From Candidatus Eiseniibacteriota bacterium (GTDB lineage Bacteria; Eisenbacteria; RBG-16-71-46; JAFGJU01): DNA of 7,506 nt. Numbering within the stretch: the first letter of the stretch is position 1; every line of letters starts with the position of its first letter. A model generated the notes under the pieces. The model made no database searches. It saw only the letters and a program-made list of their open reading frames with translations, and was not told the origin of the DNA. The DNA is taken from NCBI GenBank assembly GCA_016928935.1, contig JAFGJU010000108.1, positions 1 through 7,506 of the forward strand, given 5' to 3'. This document shows positions 1 to 5,475 of the stretch, in pieces. Position numbers and translations under genes: made by a program.

Positions 1-3
1 ACG

Positions 4-24
4 GTGTAAAATCGGATTTTGCAC
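4..24. promoter_or_regulatory. Near-perfect 21-bp palindrome, possible regulator-binding site
   Basis: The left half GTGTAAAATC (4-13) and right half GATTTTGCAC (15-24) flank a central G and are complementary at 9 of 10 positions; the exception is T7/G21. The odd, one-base centre favours a dimeric protein-binding site over a stable RNA hairpin. It sits about 130 bp upstream of the sigma-54-like promoter, a usual distance for an enhancer. I do not recognise it as the site of a named regulator. It could instead belong to an upstream gene outside the window. Confidence 0.4.
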
Positions 25-151
25 GCCGCGTTGCGAACTGCAATTCATGTCCCTGGCGGCAGGGCGGACACCGAGAACCGTTGTCGCGCCGACCGACCAC
101 TAACTCCTTCACCGAGCTACAATTATCGTGTTGTGGCTCGCGCGCGGTTGA

Positions 152-167
152 TGGCATGCTATCTGCT
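152..167 (+). promoter_or_regulatory. Candidate sigma-54 (-24/-12) promoter for the chemosensory operon
   Basis: TGGCATG (152-158), four bases, then CTGCT (163-167) compare with the RpoN consensus TGGCACG-N4-TTGC(A/T). Ten of 12 defined positions match, and the essential GG (153-154) and GC (165-166) have the exact 10-base spacing. Transcription would begin near 178, leaving a leader of about 55 bases before the ATG at 232. No good sigma-70 promoter is visible in the same interval. If it is real, expression needs an enhancer-binding ATPase, and the palindrome at 4-24 is a candidate site for one. Confidence 0.5.
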
Positions 168-231
168 ACACGCATCAGCGTTCAACTATGTCCAGCTGAA
201 ACACTTGCGTTCGGAGAGGTAGTCGGGTGTC

Positions 232-750
232 ATGCAGACCCAAATAATGGACAGACCGCCCGCGGGACCCGGGATGCACGAGCCGGCCGTCGTCGAACCC
301 GTCGCGGCCCAGCATCCGGGTCACAAGACTGCAGTCCTGACCCATGGCGGAGTACTCGTCTGCCTGGACTTGCGCAGCGTGGTGGGGTGCGTGCAGGTCG
401 AGAAGTTGACCAGACTGCCGGGTTCGCACGGGAGGATAGAAGGCGTCTTCCTATTCAGGGGCAGACCCGTTCCGCTCGTCTCTGTCGGACGCGAGCCGCG
501 CGCGCCCAGACATCATAACCGCCAGCCTGAAGAGCACGCACTCGTTGTCTCAATGCAGGGCAGAGAGTTTGCCGTGAGAGTTGACGCCGTTCCGAAGATA
601 CTCGAGAGCCCTCTGCCGTACGGAATCTACGCCGACGCGCCGTGCGTGATGCGCGCGAAGCACGTCGAAAGATTCCTTGCCCTGTGCGTCCTCTCCGGCA
701 GCGAGGCCATAGATTGTTCGAGAGTTCCAGACTGCCGCCGCGCAGGCTGA
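232..750 (+). CDS. CheW-like chemosensory adaptor protein
   Basis: A 172-residue cytoplasmic protein with a CheW-like fold at about residues 31-155. CheW proteins link receptor hairpin tips to the CheA kinase. The clearest signature is RIEGVFLFRGRPVPLVSV (68-85), corresponding to the 'I-x-G-x-x-N-L-R-G-x-x-x-P-V-x-D' strand pair of CheW. A second match is the later strand EFAVRVDAVPKIL (112-124), resembling 'VGLVVDxVxxVL'. The first 30 residues are Pro/His-rich and probably disordered. It has six cysteines, unusual for CheW. ATG 232 is the only start possible upstream of the domain, because TAG lies in frame at 220. GGAGAGG (213-219) is somewhat far, 12 bases away. The gene ends 10 bp before the MCP-like gene, which supports direct partnership. 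The family call is firm; whether it still couples a kinase is not shown. Confidence 0.8.
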   Translation: MQTQIMDRPPAGPGMHEPAVVEPVAAQHPGHKTAVLTHGGVLVCLDLRSVVGCVQVEKLTRLPGSHGRIEGVFLFRGRPVPLVSVGREPRAPRHHNRQPEEHALVVSMQGREFAVRVDAVPKILESPLPYGIYADAPCVMRAKHVERFLALCVLSGSEAIDCSRVPDCRRAG

Positions 751-760
751 GGAGGGTGAA

Positions 761-2188
761 ATGCAAGAGGCACTGCGAAAGAAACTCATCTTGCTGGTGT
801 TCCTGCCGGCACTGATCGCGAGCGCGTTGCTCGTAGCCGCGCTGTGCCTGTCTTTGGCGTGGGCCCCGTTTTCTCTGTGGGTCGCGGCCTCGGGCATGAT
901 CTCGGCTCTCGCAGTGGCCGCGGTGTTGGCGGTTGTAGTGGGGCTGGCGTGCGCGATCGTGGGCATAGTCCAAAGCGTGAACCTCGTGAGTCGCGGAACG
1001 AAGACGCTGCTCAAGACGACGGAGACGGGGCGCGTGCCCGAACGAGAGGTGCCGACGGCCCTCTCGGAGGACGTCGAGTTCAACGTGCTGGCGAGGCGAA
1101 TCGAACAGTTGTCCAGAGGGGGCAAGGAGGCGCCGGAGGCCTCCAGAAAGATTGCGCAGATGGAGGACGAGCTCCGGAAGATTTCGAAGACTCTGGAGGA
1201 AGTCTCCGCCGGCTCACCATACGTTCCTCTGCCGGAAAAGGAAGGCCTGACCGGCAGCGTGGCGTCCCTGCTCAACAAGATACTGCCGGAGTCGGCGGAG
1301 CTTCGGAGGGCGACTGGGGAGAAGGTCAGGAACATGGAAGCCGAGCTGCGCGAGACCAGCGAGGCCGGCCAGGAGCTGGCCGCCGTAGCCGAGCGGACGT
1401 TCCTGGAGTCAACCGACGCTCTGGTGGCGGCCCGGGAGGCGAACAAGCTCGCGGTAGAGGCGGAGCAAAGACTTCAGTCTGTGGCCGCGCAAGGCGAATC
1501 GACACTCAGAATGAGGTCGCAGAAGGAGGGAGTCCGAGAGGCGGTCACCAGGCTCATCGAGGCGGTGGCCCACGGCATTGAGGAACTCACCAACGGCCTG
1601 TTGAAGGCGAGCTCTCTCTCCCGGAGCTCCGAAAGGATAGCAAACAGGGCCTCGGTCCTGGCGTTGAACATCTCGGTGGAGTCGGCCCGGGCATCTCTTC
1701 CGGGGATGAACGTGCTGGCAGACGAGATCACTAAGCTGGCGGACTTCGCCAGGGCGTGCAGCGACGAAAGCGAGTCAGTCGTAAAGGAAATAGAAGCAAA
1801 GGTGGATTCGGTAATACGCAGCATGCACATGGCTCAGGAGGAGGTCAGGCACAAGACCCGTCTCCTGGGCTTCGGCCCTCAGGCCGAGGAACCGCAGGGT
1901 CGCGACCCGAGAGTCGAGCTGGACAGGATGACGAAGAGACTCTGTGACTCAGTTGGGAGGCTTCTGACAAGGGTCCAGGAGCTCTCGAAACTCACCGAAA
2001 AGGCCTCAAGCGACGCCGAGCGAATGAGCCGGAAGGCAGCCGCGGCGTACGACCGGGTGAGGCTGGTCGCCGGAGGCGAAGCGTTCAAGAGTCCGTCCGC
2101 ACAAGCCGAGTCTCGCGAGATACAAACTCTTTCAGACGAGGATCTTCTGATTGAGGGCCCTGCAGGGGGCAACACGGAAGGAGAGTGA
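761..2188 (+). CDS. Membrane-anchored MCP-like signalling protein with short, divergent tip
   Basis: A 475-residue receptor-type protein. Two hydrophobic segments (about 9-33 and 41-70) are joined by only a few residues (around SLAWAPFSLW), so there is no periplasmic ligand domain. A HAMP-like stretch follows (about 73-118), then long Glu/Arg/Ala-rich coiled coil. The MCP hairpin tip is recognisable: IANRASVLALNISVESARA (293-311), then NVLADEITKLA (317-327), against the canonical IAxQTNxLALNAAxEAARAGExGxGFAVVAxEVRxLA. The tip turn is two residues shorter and lacks the GExGxGF segment. I see no clear methylation-site consensus and no C-terminal CheR-tethering pentapeptide; the tail is acidic (LSDEDLLIEG). 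AGGAGG at 750-755 gives ideal spacing to ATG 761. It is flanked by two CheW-like genes. The input is probably cytoplasmic or membrane-derived. The MCP-superfamily call is confident; the ligand is unknown. Confidence 0.82.
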   Translation: MQEALRKKLILLVFLPALIASALLVAALCLSLAWAPFSLWVAASGMISALAVAAVLAVVVGLACAIVGIVQSVNLVSRGTKTLLKTTETGRVPEREVPTALSEDVEFNVLARRIEQLSRGGKEAPEASRKIAQMEDELRKISKTLEEVSAGSPYVPLPEKEGLTGSVASLLNKILPESAELRRATGEKVRNMEAELRETSEAGQELAAVAERTFLESTDALVAAREANKLAVEAEQRLQSVAAQGESTLRMRSQKEGVREAVTRLIEAVAHGIEELTNGLLKASSLSRSSERIANRASVLALNISVESARASLPGMNVLADEITKLADFARACSDESESVVKEIEAKVDSVIRSMHMAQEEVRHKTRLLGFGPQAEEPQGRDPRVELDRMTKRLCDSVGRLLTRVQELSKLTEKASSDAERMSRKAAAAYDRVRLVAGGEAFKSPSAQAESREIQTLSDEDLLIEGPAGGNTEGE

Positions 2189-2190
2189 GC

Positions 2191-2664
2191 GTGACGGAGA
2201 CTTATGAGGCTGCCCTGAATCAGAAAGAACCTGTGTCGGCCGACGCGGCTGGCCGGGTGGCGTCCTTCCTGGTGCTGGAGACCAGGGGAGAGCTGTACGC
2301 GGTGCGGTGGACACTGGTTAGAGAGGCCGGAATAGTGCTGCCCCAGGACGTGTGCGATTCGGCCGGGCGGCCCGAGGTTCGGCGAAGAGGCGAGAGCTTT
2401 CCTCTTTACCACCTCTGGGAGCTCGTGGGTCAGGAGAAACCCACGGAGGCGCGCGAAGAAATGGCGGCCGTGTACCTGGAGGAGAACGGTAACCGTATGG
2501 TGCTCGTGCCCGAGAGGATTCTCTGGAAACAGGACGGAGACCTGCGTCCGCTGCCGCAGTGGCTCGAACGGGCGCCGGTTGTGGCCGGAGTGATATCGCT
2601 CCCCAGCGGAGTCGCCGTCGTGGTGGTAGAGCCGTTTGACGTGAAGGAACACGAATGTCTTTAG
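2191..2664 (+). CDS. Second CheW-like adaptor, resembling the CheA P5 domain
   Basis: A 157-residue protein from GTG 2191. GGAAGGAG (2176-2183) lies 7 bases before this GTG. The alternative GTG at 2185, which overlaps the MCP stop, is only 1 base from that site, so I prefer 2191; the difference is two residues. The CheW-like fold spans about residues 22-150. The first lobe includes GELYAVRWTLVREAGIV and RGESFPLYHLWELVG. The second lobe has RMVLVPERIL followed by DLRPLPQWLERAPVVAGVISL and SGVAVVVVEPFDV. That pattern, a 'KPLP..L....GIAGA.I...G..ALILD'-type ending, is closer to the regulatory P5 domain of CheA than to classic CheW. There are no kinase (HATPase) or Hpt residues, so it is a stand-alone adaptor. 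It overlaps the downstream regulator gene by 10 bp, implying translational coupling. CheW-superfamily membership is likely; the P5 likeness is inferred by eye. Confidence 0.72.
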   Translation: MTETYEAALNQKEPVSADAAGRVASFLVLETRGELYAVRWTLVREAGIVLPQDVCDSAGRPEVRRRGESFPLYHLWELVGQEKPTEAREEMAAVYLEENGNRMVLVPERILWKQDGDLRPLPQWLERAPVVAGVISLPSGVAVVVVEPFDVKEHECL

Positions 2665-4220
2665 AGCCGCGAGTTGAGCGCAAGAGAGTCCTCGTTGCCG
2701 ACGACGACCCGAGGGTGGTCGAGCTTCTGCGGATAACGCTGGCCAACAGCGGGTACGACGTCCTGTCCGCCCAGGACGGACGCGAGGCGCTGGAAGTGGC
2801 AGGCAGGCAGAAGCCGGACCTTGTGATACTGGACGTGAAAATGCCGAAGGCCAGCGGGCTGGAGGTGTGCGAGTCGCTGAAGGGAAAGGGCGGCGAGCAC
2901 TGCCCGCCGGTGATACTCATCTCGGGCCAGGCCGACCCGGCGGCCAGACTGCGGGGCCTCACCAGCGGTGCGGACGATTTTCTGACGAAGCCCTTCTCGC
3001 CCCAGGAGCTCCTGGTGAAGATGGACAAAATCTTCAAGGGGTTCGAGGACAGCAAGCACCTGTCCGACGTGAGTGTGGAGTTCGAGCGTGAGATCAAGCG
3101 GGGCGAGGAGCAGCTGGAGAAGGTCAACAACGAGCTCAAGAGACTCCTCTACAGCAAGGACACGCTCATAGGCTTGAGCCAGCAGCTCAACAGCAGTCTC
3201 AGGCTGGAGACGCTCCTGGACACCTTCCTGCTGAGTGTGGTCGGACAGCTGCGCGTCGAAAGCGCATGTTTCCTCCTGGTGCAGGGATGGGATTCGAGAA
3301 CGCTCGTCTACTGCGCCTCCAAGGGCGTGAAGCGCGAGCTCGTGAAGAACATAGAGATCTCGTTCGACAGCCCTCTGGGGTCGGTGCTGTCGTCGGCAGA
3401 CACGCCTCTCGGCGTGGACGAGCTTGCGGACTCTCCGGGTGTGTCCGAGCAGGTGCAACAGATAGCGGCGGCCGGATTCATGCTGTGTTGCCCGATCGTG
3501 GTCAAGTCCCGCTTGATAGGCCTTCTGCTGTTGGGCGAGCGGTTGCACGGCAACGGGTTCACTCAACTGGACATGGAGATGCTGGCGAGTCTCTGCAGCT
3601 CCGCGGGCATCGCGATCGAGAACGCCCGCTTGTACAACGAGCTCCGGGAGACCTACCTCGCGACCATCAAGGCCTTTGTGAACACAATTGAGGCAAAGGA
3701 CCCGTACACCCGCGGTCACACTGAGCGCGTGGCCGAGTACGCGACGTCCATCGCTGAAGGCATGGGATTGTCGCCGGAAGAAGTGGAAACCGTGCGGTTT
3801 GGGGCGATCCTGCACGACATTGGGAAACTGGGCGTGTACGAACAGATCCTTTGGAAGCCGACCGAGCTGGACGAAGAGGAATGGAAGATCGTGAAAAGTC
3901 ACCCGGAGATGGGCGCCTCCATCCTGAGCGGCATCAGGTTCCTTGAGAAGGCCATAGACATAGTGAGACATCATCACGAGCGTCTGGACGGCAAGGGCTA
4001 CCCTGACTCTTTGCAGGGCGACGCGCTTTCTCTGAACGCCAGGATCGTCTGTGTTGCGGACAGTTTCGATGCCATGACGAGCGACAGGCCGTACCGTGAC
4101 GCTCTCAACGTGAAAGAGGCCCTCTCGCAGATGGAGAAGAAGTCTGGAACGCAGTTCGACCGGAGAGTGGTCGAGACCTTCAGGAAGCTCATCATGGAAG
4201 GAACCATCAACATCGGCTGA
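2655..4220 (+). CDS. REC-GAF-HD-GYP response regulator, predicted c-di-GMP phosphodiesterase
   Basis: A 521-residue three-domain cytoplasmic regulator predicted to hydrolyse cyclic di-GMP to pGpG/GMP under phosphorylation control. The receiver domain (about 10-130) has the acidic pocket D16-D18, phospho-acceptor D60 (VILD), S90 and K112 (TKPF), so it looks functional. A charged helical linker (about 133-165) leads to a GAF domain (about 175-325), ending in the typical helix AGIAIENARLYNELRE. The HD-GYP domain (about 335-515) is complete: GHTERV with H355, HD at 387-388 with K391, H416, HHERLDGKGYP at 440-450 and DSFDAMTSDRPYR at 469-481. Its metal ligands therefore appear intact. AAGGAA (2644-2649) is 5 bases before ATG 2655, inside the preceding gene. 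Being last in a CheW-MCP-CheW operon makes it the probable output. The cognate kinase is not in the window, and the GAF ligand cannot be told. Confidence 0.93.
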   Translation: MSLEPRVERKRVLVADDDPRVVELLRITLANSGYDVLSAQDGREALEVAGRQKPDLVILDVKMPKASGLEVCESLKGKGGEHCPPVILISGQADPAARLRGLTSGADDFLTKPFSPQELLVKMDKIFKGFEDSKHLSDVSVEFEREIKRGEEQLEKVNNELKRLLYSKDTLIGLSQQLNSSLRLETLLDTFLLSVVGQLRVESACFLLVQGWDSRTLVYCASKGVKRELVKNIEISFDSPLGSVLSSADTPLGVDELADSPGVSEQVQQIAAAGFMLCCPIVVKSRLIGLLLLGERLHGNGFTQLDMEMLASLCSSAGIAIENARLYNELRETYLATIKAFVNTIEAKDPYTRGHTERVAEYATSIAEGMGLSPEEVETVRFGAILHDIGKLGVYEQILWKPTELDEEEWKIVKSHPEMGASILSGIRFLEKAIDIVRHHHERLDGKGYPDSLQGDALSLNARIVCVADSFDAMTSDRPYRDALNVKEALSQMEKKSGTQFDRRVVETFRKLIMEGTINIG

Positions 4221-4261
4221 CCGTTTTCGTCCCCCCGCCTGTTCCCACCGTACCCGCCGCC

Positions 4262-4276
4262 GTGAACCAGGTTCAC
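4262..4276. promoter_or_regulatory. Perfect 15-bp palindrome, possible operator or enhancer
   Basis: GTGAACC (4262-4268) and GGTTCAC (4270-4276) are exact reverse complements around a single A. It lies 42 bases after the regulator stop codon and about 148 bp upstream of the sigma-54-like site at 4424. The one-base centre makes a dimeric protein site more likely than a terminator, and no T-run follows. I cannot assign a regulator. Confidence 0.35.
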
Positions 4277-4423
4277 TGCCGCGCCCGACTACAGGAGTCG
4301 CCCGCCGGACGTGGGCCCGCGGCGCAAGCCCGCGGCAGCGACGTCCGCCGCGAATCGGTTGAACGGCAATCTATTGCTGGACGTACCCTGGAGATGCGGC
4401 CGAACGATTGTCCGCGGCCGGCC

Positions 4424-4439
4424 GGGCACGGAACTTGCC
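4424..4439 (+). promoter_or_regulatory. Candidate second sigma-54 (-24/-12) promoter upstream of the atp operon
   Basis: GGGCACG (4424-4430), four bases, then TTGCC (4435-4439) match 10 of 12 defined RpoN positions. GG (4425-4426) and GC (4437-4438) have the exact 10-base spacing. Initiation near 4450 would leave a leader of about 270 bases before the first atp gene, which is long. It could serve an unrecognised small RNA, or be a chance match in GC-rich DNA. Confidence 0.33.
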
Positions 4440-4610
4440 TTCGTGCGTTGTCCGTCAACGGGGCCGGGCTCCCGGCAGGGTGGATAGCTGTGGATGTGGT
4501 TGGGTAGTGCCTCTGGAAAAGGGAAAGTTCCGGCCCCGCCAGGACATTCCTGCTCGGTTCACGAGCGCGGGCGTCGTCGCGCCGCTCCGGCCTCCCCGTC
4601 CAAAAACATG

Positions 4611-4639
4611 TTGACCTTCCCCGCTTGGGCCTGTAGTGT
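4611..4639 (+). promoter_or_regulatory. Candidate sigma-70-type promoter for the ATP synthase operon
   Basis: TTGACC (4611-4616; 5 of 6 to TTGACA) and TAGTGT (4634-4639; 4 of 6 to TATAAT) are separated by the optimal 17 bases. Initiation near 4646 gives a leader of roughly 80 bases before ATG 4724. The local sequence is less GC-rich than its surroundings, as expected for a promoter. This is the better candidate for housekeeping transcription of the atp genes. Confidence 0.4.
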
Positions 4640-4723
4640 TTGATACTTCGGAACAAGGAAATCCATTCCCCCTCTGGTTGCAACTTCAATGTTTGTAGAA
4701 CGTTGTGGCTGGGACAAGCGTTC

Positions 4724-4951
4724 ATGGGGAGCAAACCCGAAGACAGGTACTCCATGCTCCGGCAGGCCGGGCTGGTTACGCTCATACCCTTCCTGCTTCT
4801 GGTTTCTCCTTTCGTAGGCTACTTTCTCGGCCGCTTTCTGGACAAAAAGCTCCACACCTCGTTCTTGTGGATAGTCTTCCTGGGGTTGGGGTTCGTCGCC
4901 GGAGCGAGAGAGGTCTACAAGATAATCGTCAGAATCAGCAAGGAGACCTGA
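4724..4951 (+). CDS. atpZ: AtpZ-like small membrane protein of the F1Fo ATP synthase operon
   Basis: A 75-residue protein with two transmembrane helices (about 15-37 and 45-63) joined by a short basic turn around DKKLHTS. The GYFLGRFLDKKLHTSFLWIVFLG region followed by GAREVYKI is typical of the AtpZ/'putative F0F1-ATPase subunit' family, which is usually 70-100 residues. Related proteins work with AtpI in assembly or stability of the synthase and have been linked to Mg2+ handling in alkaliphilic Bacillus. The frame is open back to 4640, but the extra 28 residues are polar and unlike the family, so ATG 4724 is chosen; its ribosome-binding site is weak. It is the first gene of the atp cluster, with the next gene 55 bp downstream. 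The family is fairly sure; the molecular role is less so. Confidence 0.75.
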   Translation: MGSKPEDRYSMLRQAGLVTLIPFLLLVSPFVGYFLGRFLDKKLHTSFLWIVFLGLGFVAGAREVYKIIVRISKET

Positions 4952-5006
4952 CCCGTTGCGCGGTCAGCCTGTCGGGGAAGCGCACGGGTCCGCCGGAGCT
5001 CGAACA

Positions 5007-5474
5007 GTGGGAGCCGAGCACGTATTCAGGATTGTGAAGACCACCGCGGTAGTGGCCGCAGTGGTCGCGCTTTTCTGCGCCACCTACTTTTCTGCTGCCG
5101 CGGGCGCGGGCCTTCTCGCCGGCGCCGCGTGGGGTTGCCTGAACCTCCTGGCCACTGGTCGGGTCGTCAGGACACTGGTGGCCCCGGAGAGACCGGGCAG
5201 GCTCAGGGTGCTGTGGCTTTCGTTCGTCAAGTTCCCGCTTCTGTACGGGGCGGGCTTCCTGCTTCTCCGCGCCGGGGTGTTTCCGCCCGAGAGTCTGGTG
5301 TCGGGGTTCTCCCTGGTCCTGGTGACAATAGTCCTCAAGGCGCTGGGCGCAAGCGCGGCGGGAAGCCTCGACTCCCGCGGTGCGGCGCGCGGCGGAGCCG
5401 GCGGACCGAGAAACAGCGCGGGCGGGGCCGTTGGCGGCGCCCCCGCGAGAGGGCCGCTCACGAGCCGGAGGTAG
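5007..5474 (+). CDS. atpI: ATP synthase subunit I (AtpI-like) membrane protein
   Basis: A 155-residue protein with four predicted transmembrane helices (about 12-31, 33-52, 69-89 and 96-114). The second helix carries the G-x-x-x-G-x-x-x-x-x-x-N pattern (GLLAGAAWGCLNLL) seen in ATP synthase I proteins, which assist c-ring assembly. Position between AtpZ-like and atpB is the standard one. GTG 5007 is preferred because GGAG (4995-4998) is 8 bases away. A TTG at 4956, 10 bases after AAGGAG (4940-4945), would add 17 residues and cannot be excluded. The last ~36 residues are Gly/Ala/Arg-rich and low in complexity, longer than the family usually has. The stop lies 1 base before the atpB GTG, and the atpB ribosome-binding site is inside this gene's 3' end. 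Confidence 0.75.
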   Translation: MGAEHVFRIVKTTAVVAAVVALFCATYFSAAAGAGLLAGAAWGCLNLLATGRVVRTLVAPERPGRLRVLWLSFVKFPLLYGAGFLLLRAGVFPPESLVSGFSLVLVTIVLKALGASAAGSLDSRGAARGGAGGPRNSAGGAVGGAPARGPLTSRR

Positions 5475-5475
5475 C

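Larger units (their letters stand above)
1..231. other. Leader/intergenic region before the chemosensory operon
   Basis: No convincing coding sequence is seen here. Open frames on either strand are low-complexity, Arg/Ala-rich shadows. The stretch holds a near-perfect palindrome at 4-24, a sigma-54-like promoter at 152-167 and a purine-rich ribosome-binding site GGAGAGG at 213-219. An isolated TACAAT at 118-123 resembles a -10 box but has no partner -35 at 16-18 bp, so I do not call it a promoter. An in-frame TAG at 220-222 blocks any upstream extension of the first gene. Confidence 0.7.
4221..4723. other. 503-bp non-coding region between the chemosensory and ATP synthase operons
   Basis: I see no credible gene; frames on both strands give biased, Arg/Pro-rich sequence without recognisable domains. 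No hairpin followed by a T-run is visible after the stop at 4220. Contents in order: a 15-bp palindrome (4262-4276); direct copies of GCCCGCGGC (4315-4323, 4328-4336); a 12-bp palindrome GCAATCTATTGC (4366-4377); a sigma-54-like site (4424-4439); a GC-rich palindrome GCCGGG-CT-CCCGGC (4463-4476); a possible hairpin with a purine loop (stem 4513-4518/4528-4533); and a sigma-70-like promoter (4611-4639). The region probably carries the control signals of the ATP synthase operon. Confidence 0.65.

Noticed and set aside
118..123. TACAAT as a sigma-70 -10 box for the first operon
   Set aside because: No -35-like hexamer occurs 16-18 bases upstream (the sequence there is GACCAC).
81..518. 145-codon plus-strand frame overlapping the first CheW-like gene
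   Set aside because: The product is low-complexity Arg/Gly/Ala sequence, and the overlapping frame encodes a recognisable CheW domain.
2661..3977. 438-codon minus-strand frame antisense to the HD-GYP gene
   Set aside because: His/Arg/Val-rich composition is typical of a codon-position shadow; the plus strand carries intact REC, GAF and HD-GYP motifs.
4317..4335. CCGCGG repeats that could form a terminator hairpin after the chemosensory operon
   Set aside because: The six-base stem is not followed by a T-run and lies about 100 bases past the stop; the element is better described as a short direct repeat.
4479..4497. Two DnaA-box-like words (GGTGGATAG, TGTGGATGT) spaced 10 bp apart
   Set aside because: Each matches only 7 of 9 positions of the box, and there is no AT-rich unwinding region or further boxes. 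Proximity to atp genes alone does not support an origin.
4273..4785. 170-codon open frame on the minus strand across the intergenic region
   Set aside because: The translation is Arg/Pro/Ser-rich without domains or a convincing ribosome-binding site, overlaps the AtpZ-like start, and is expected by chance in GC-rich DNA.
5380..5475. Extended N-terminus for subunit a (32 extra residues)
   Set aside because: The extension is Arg/Gly-rich and lies inside the AtpI-like gene, and GTG 5476 has GGAGG immediately upstream.
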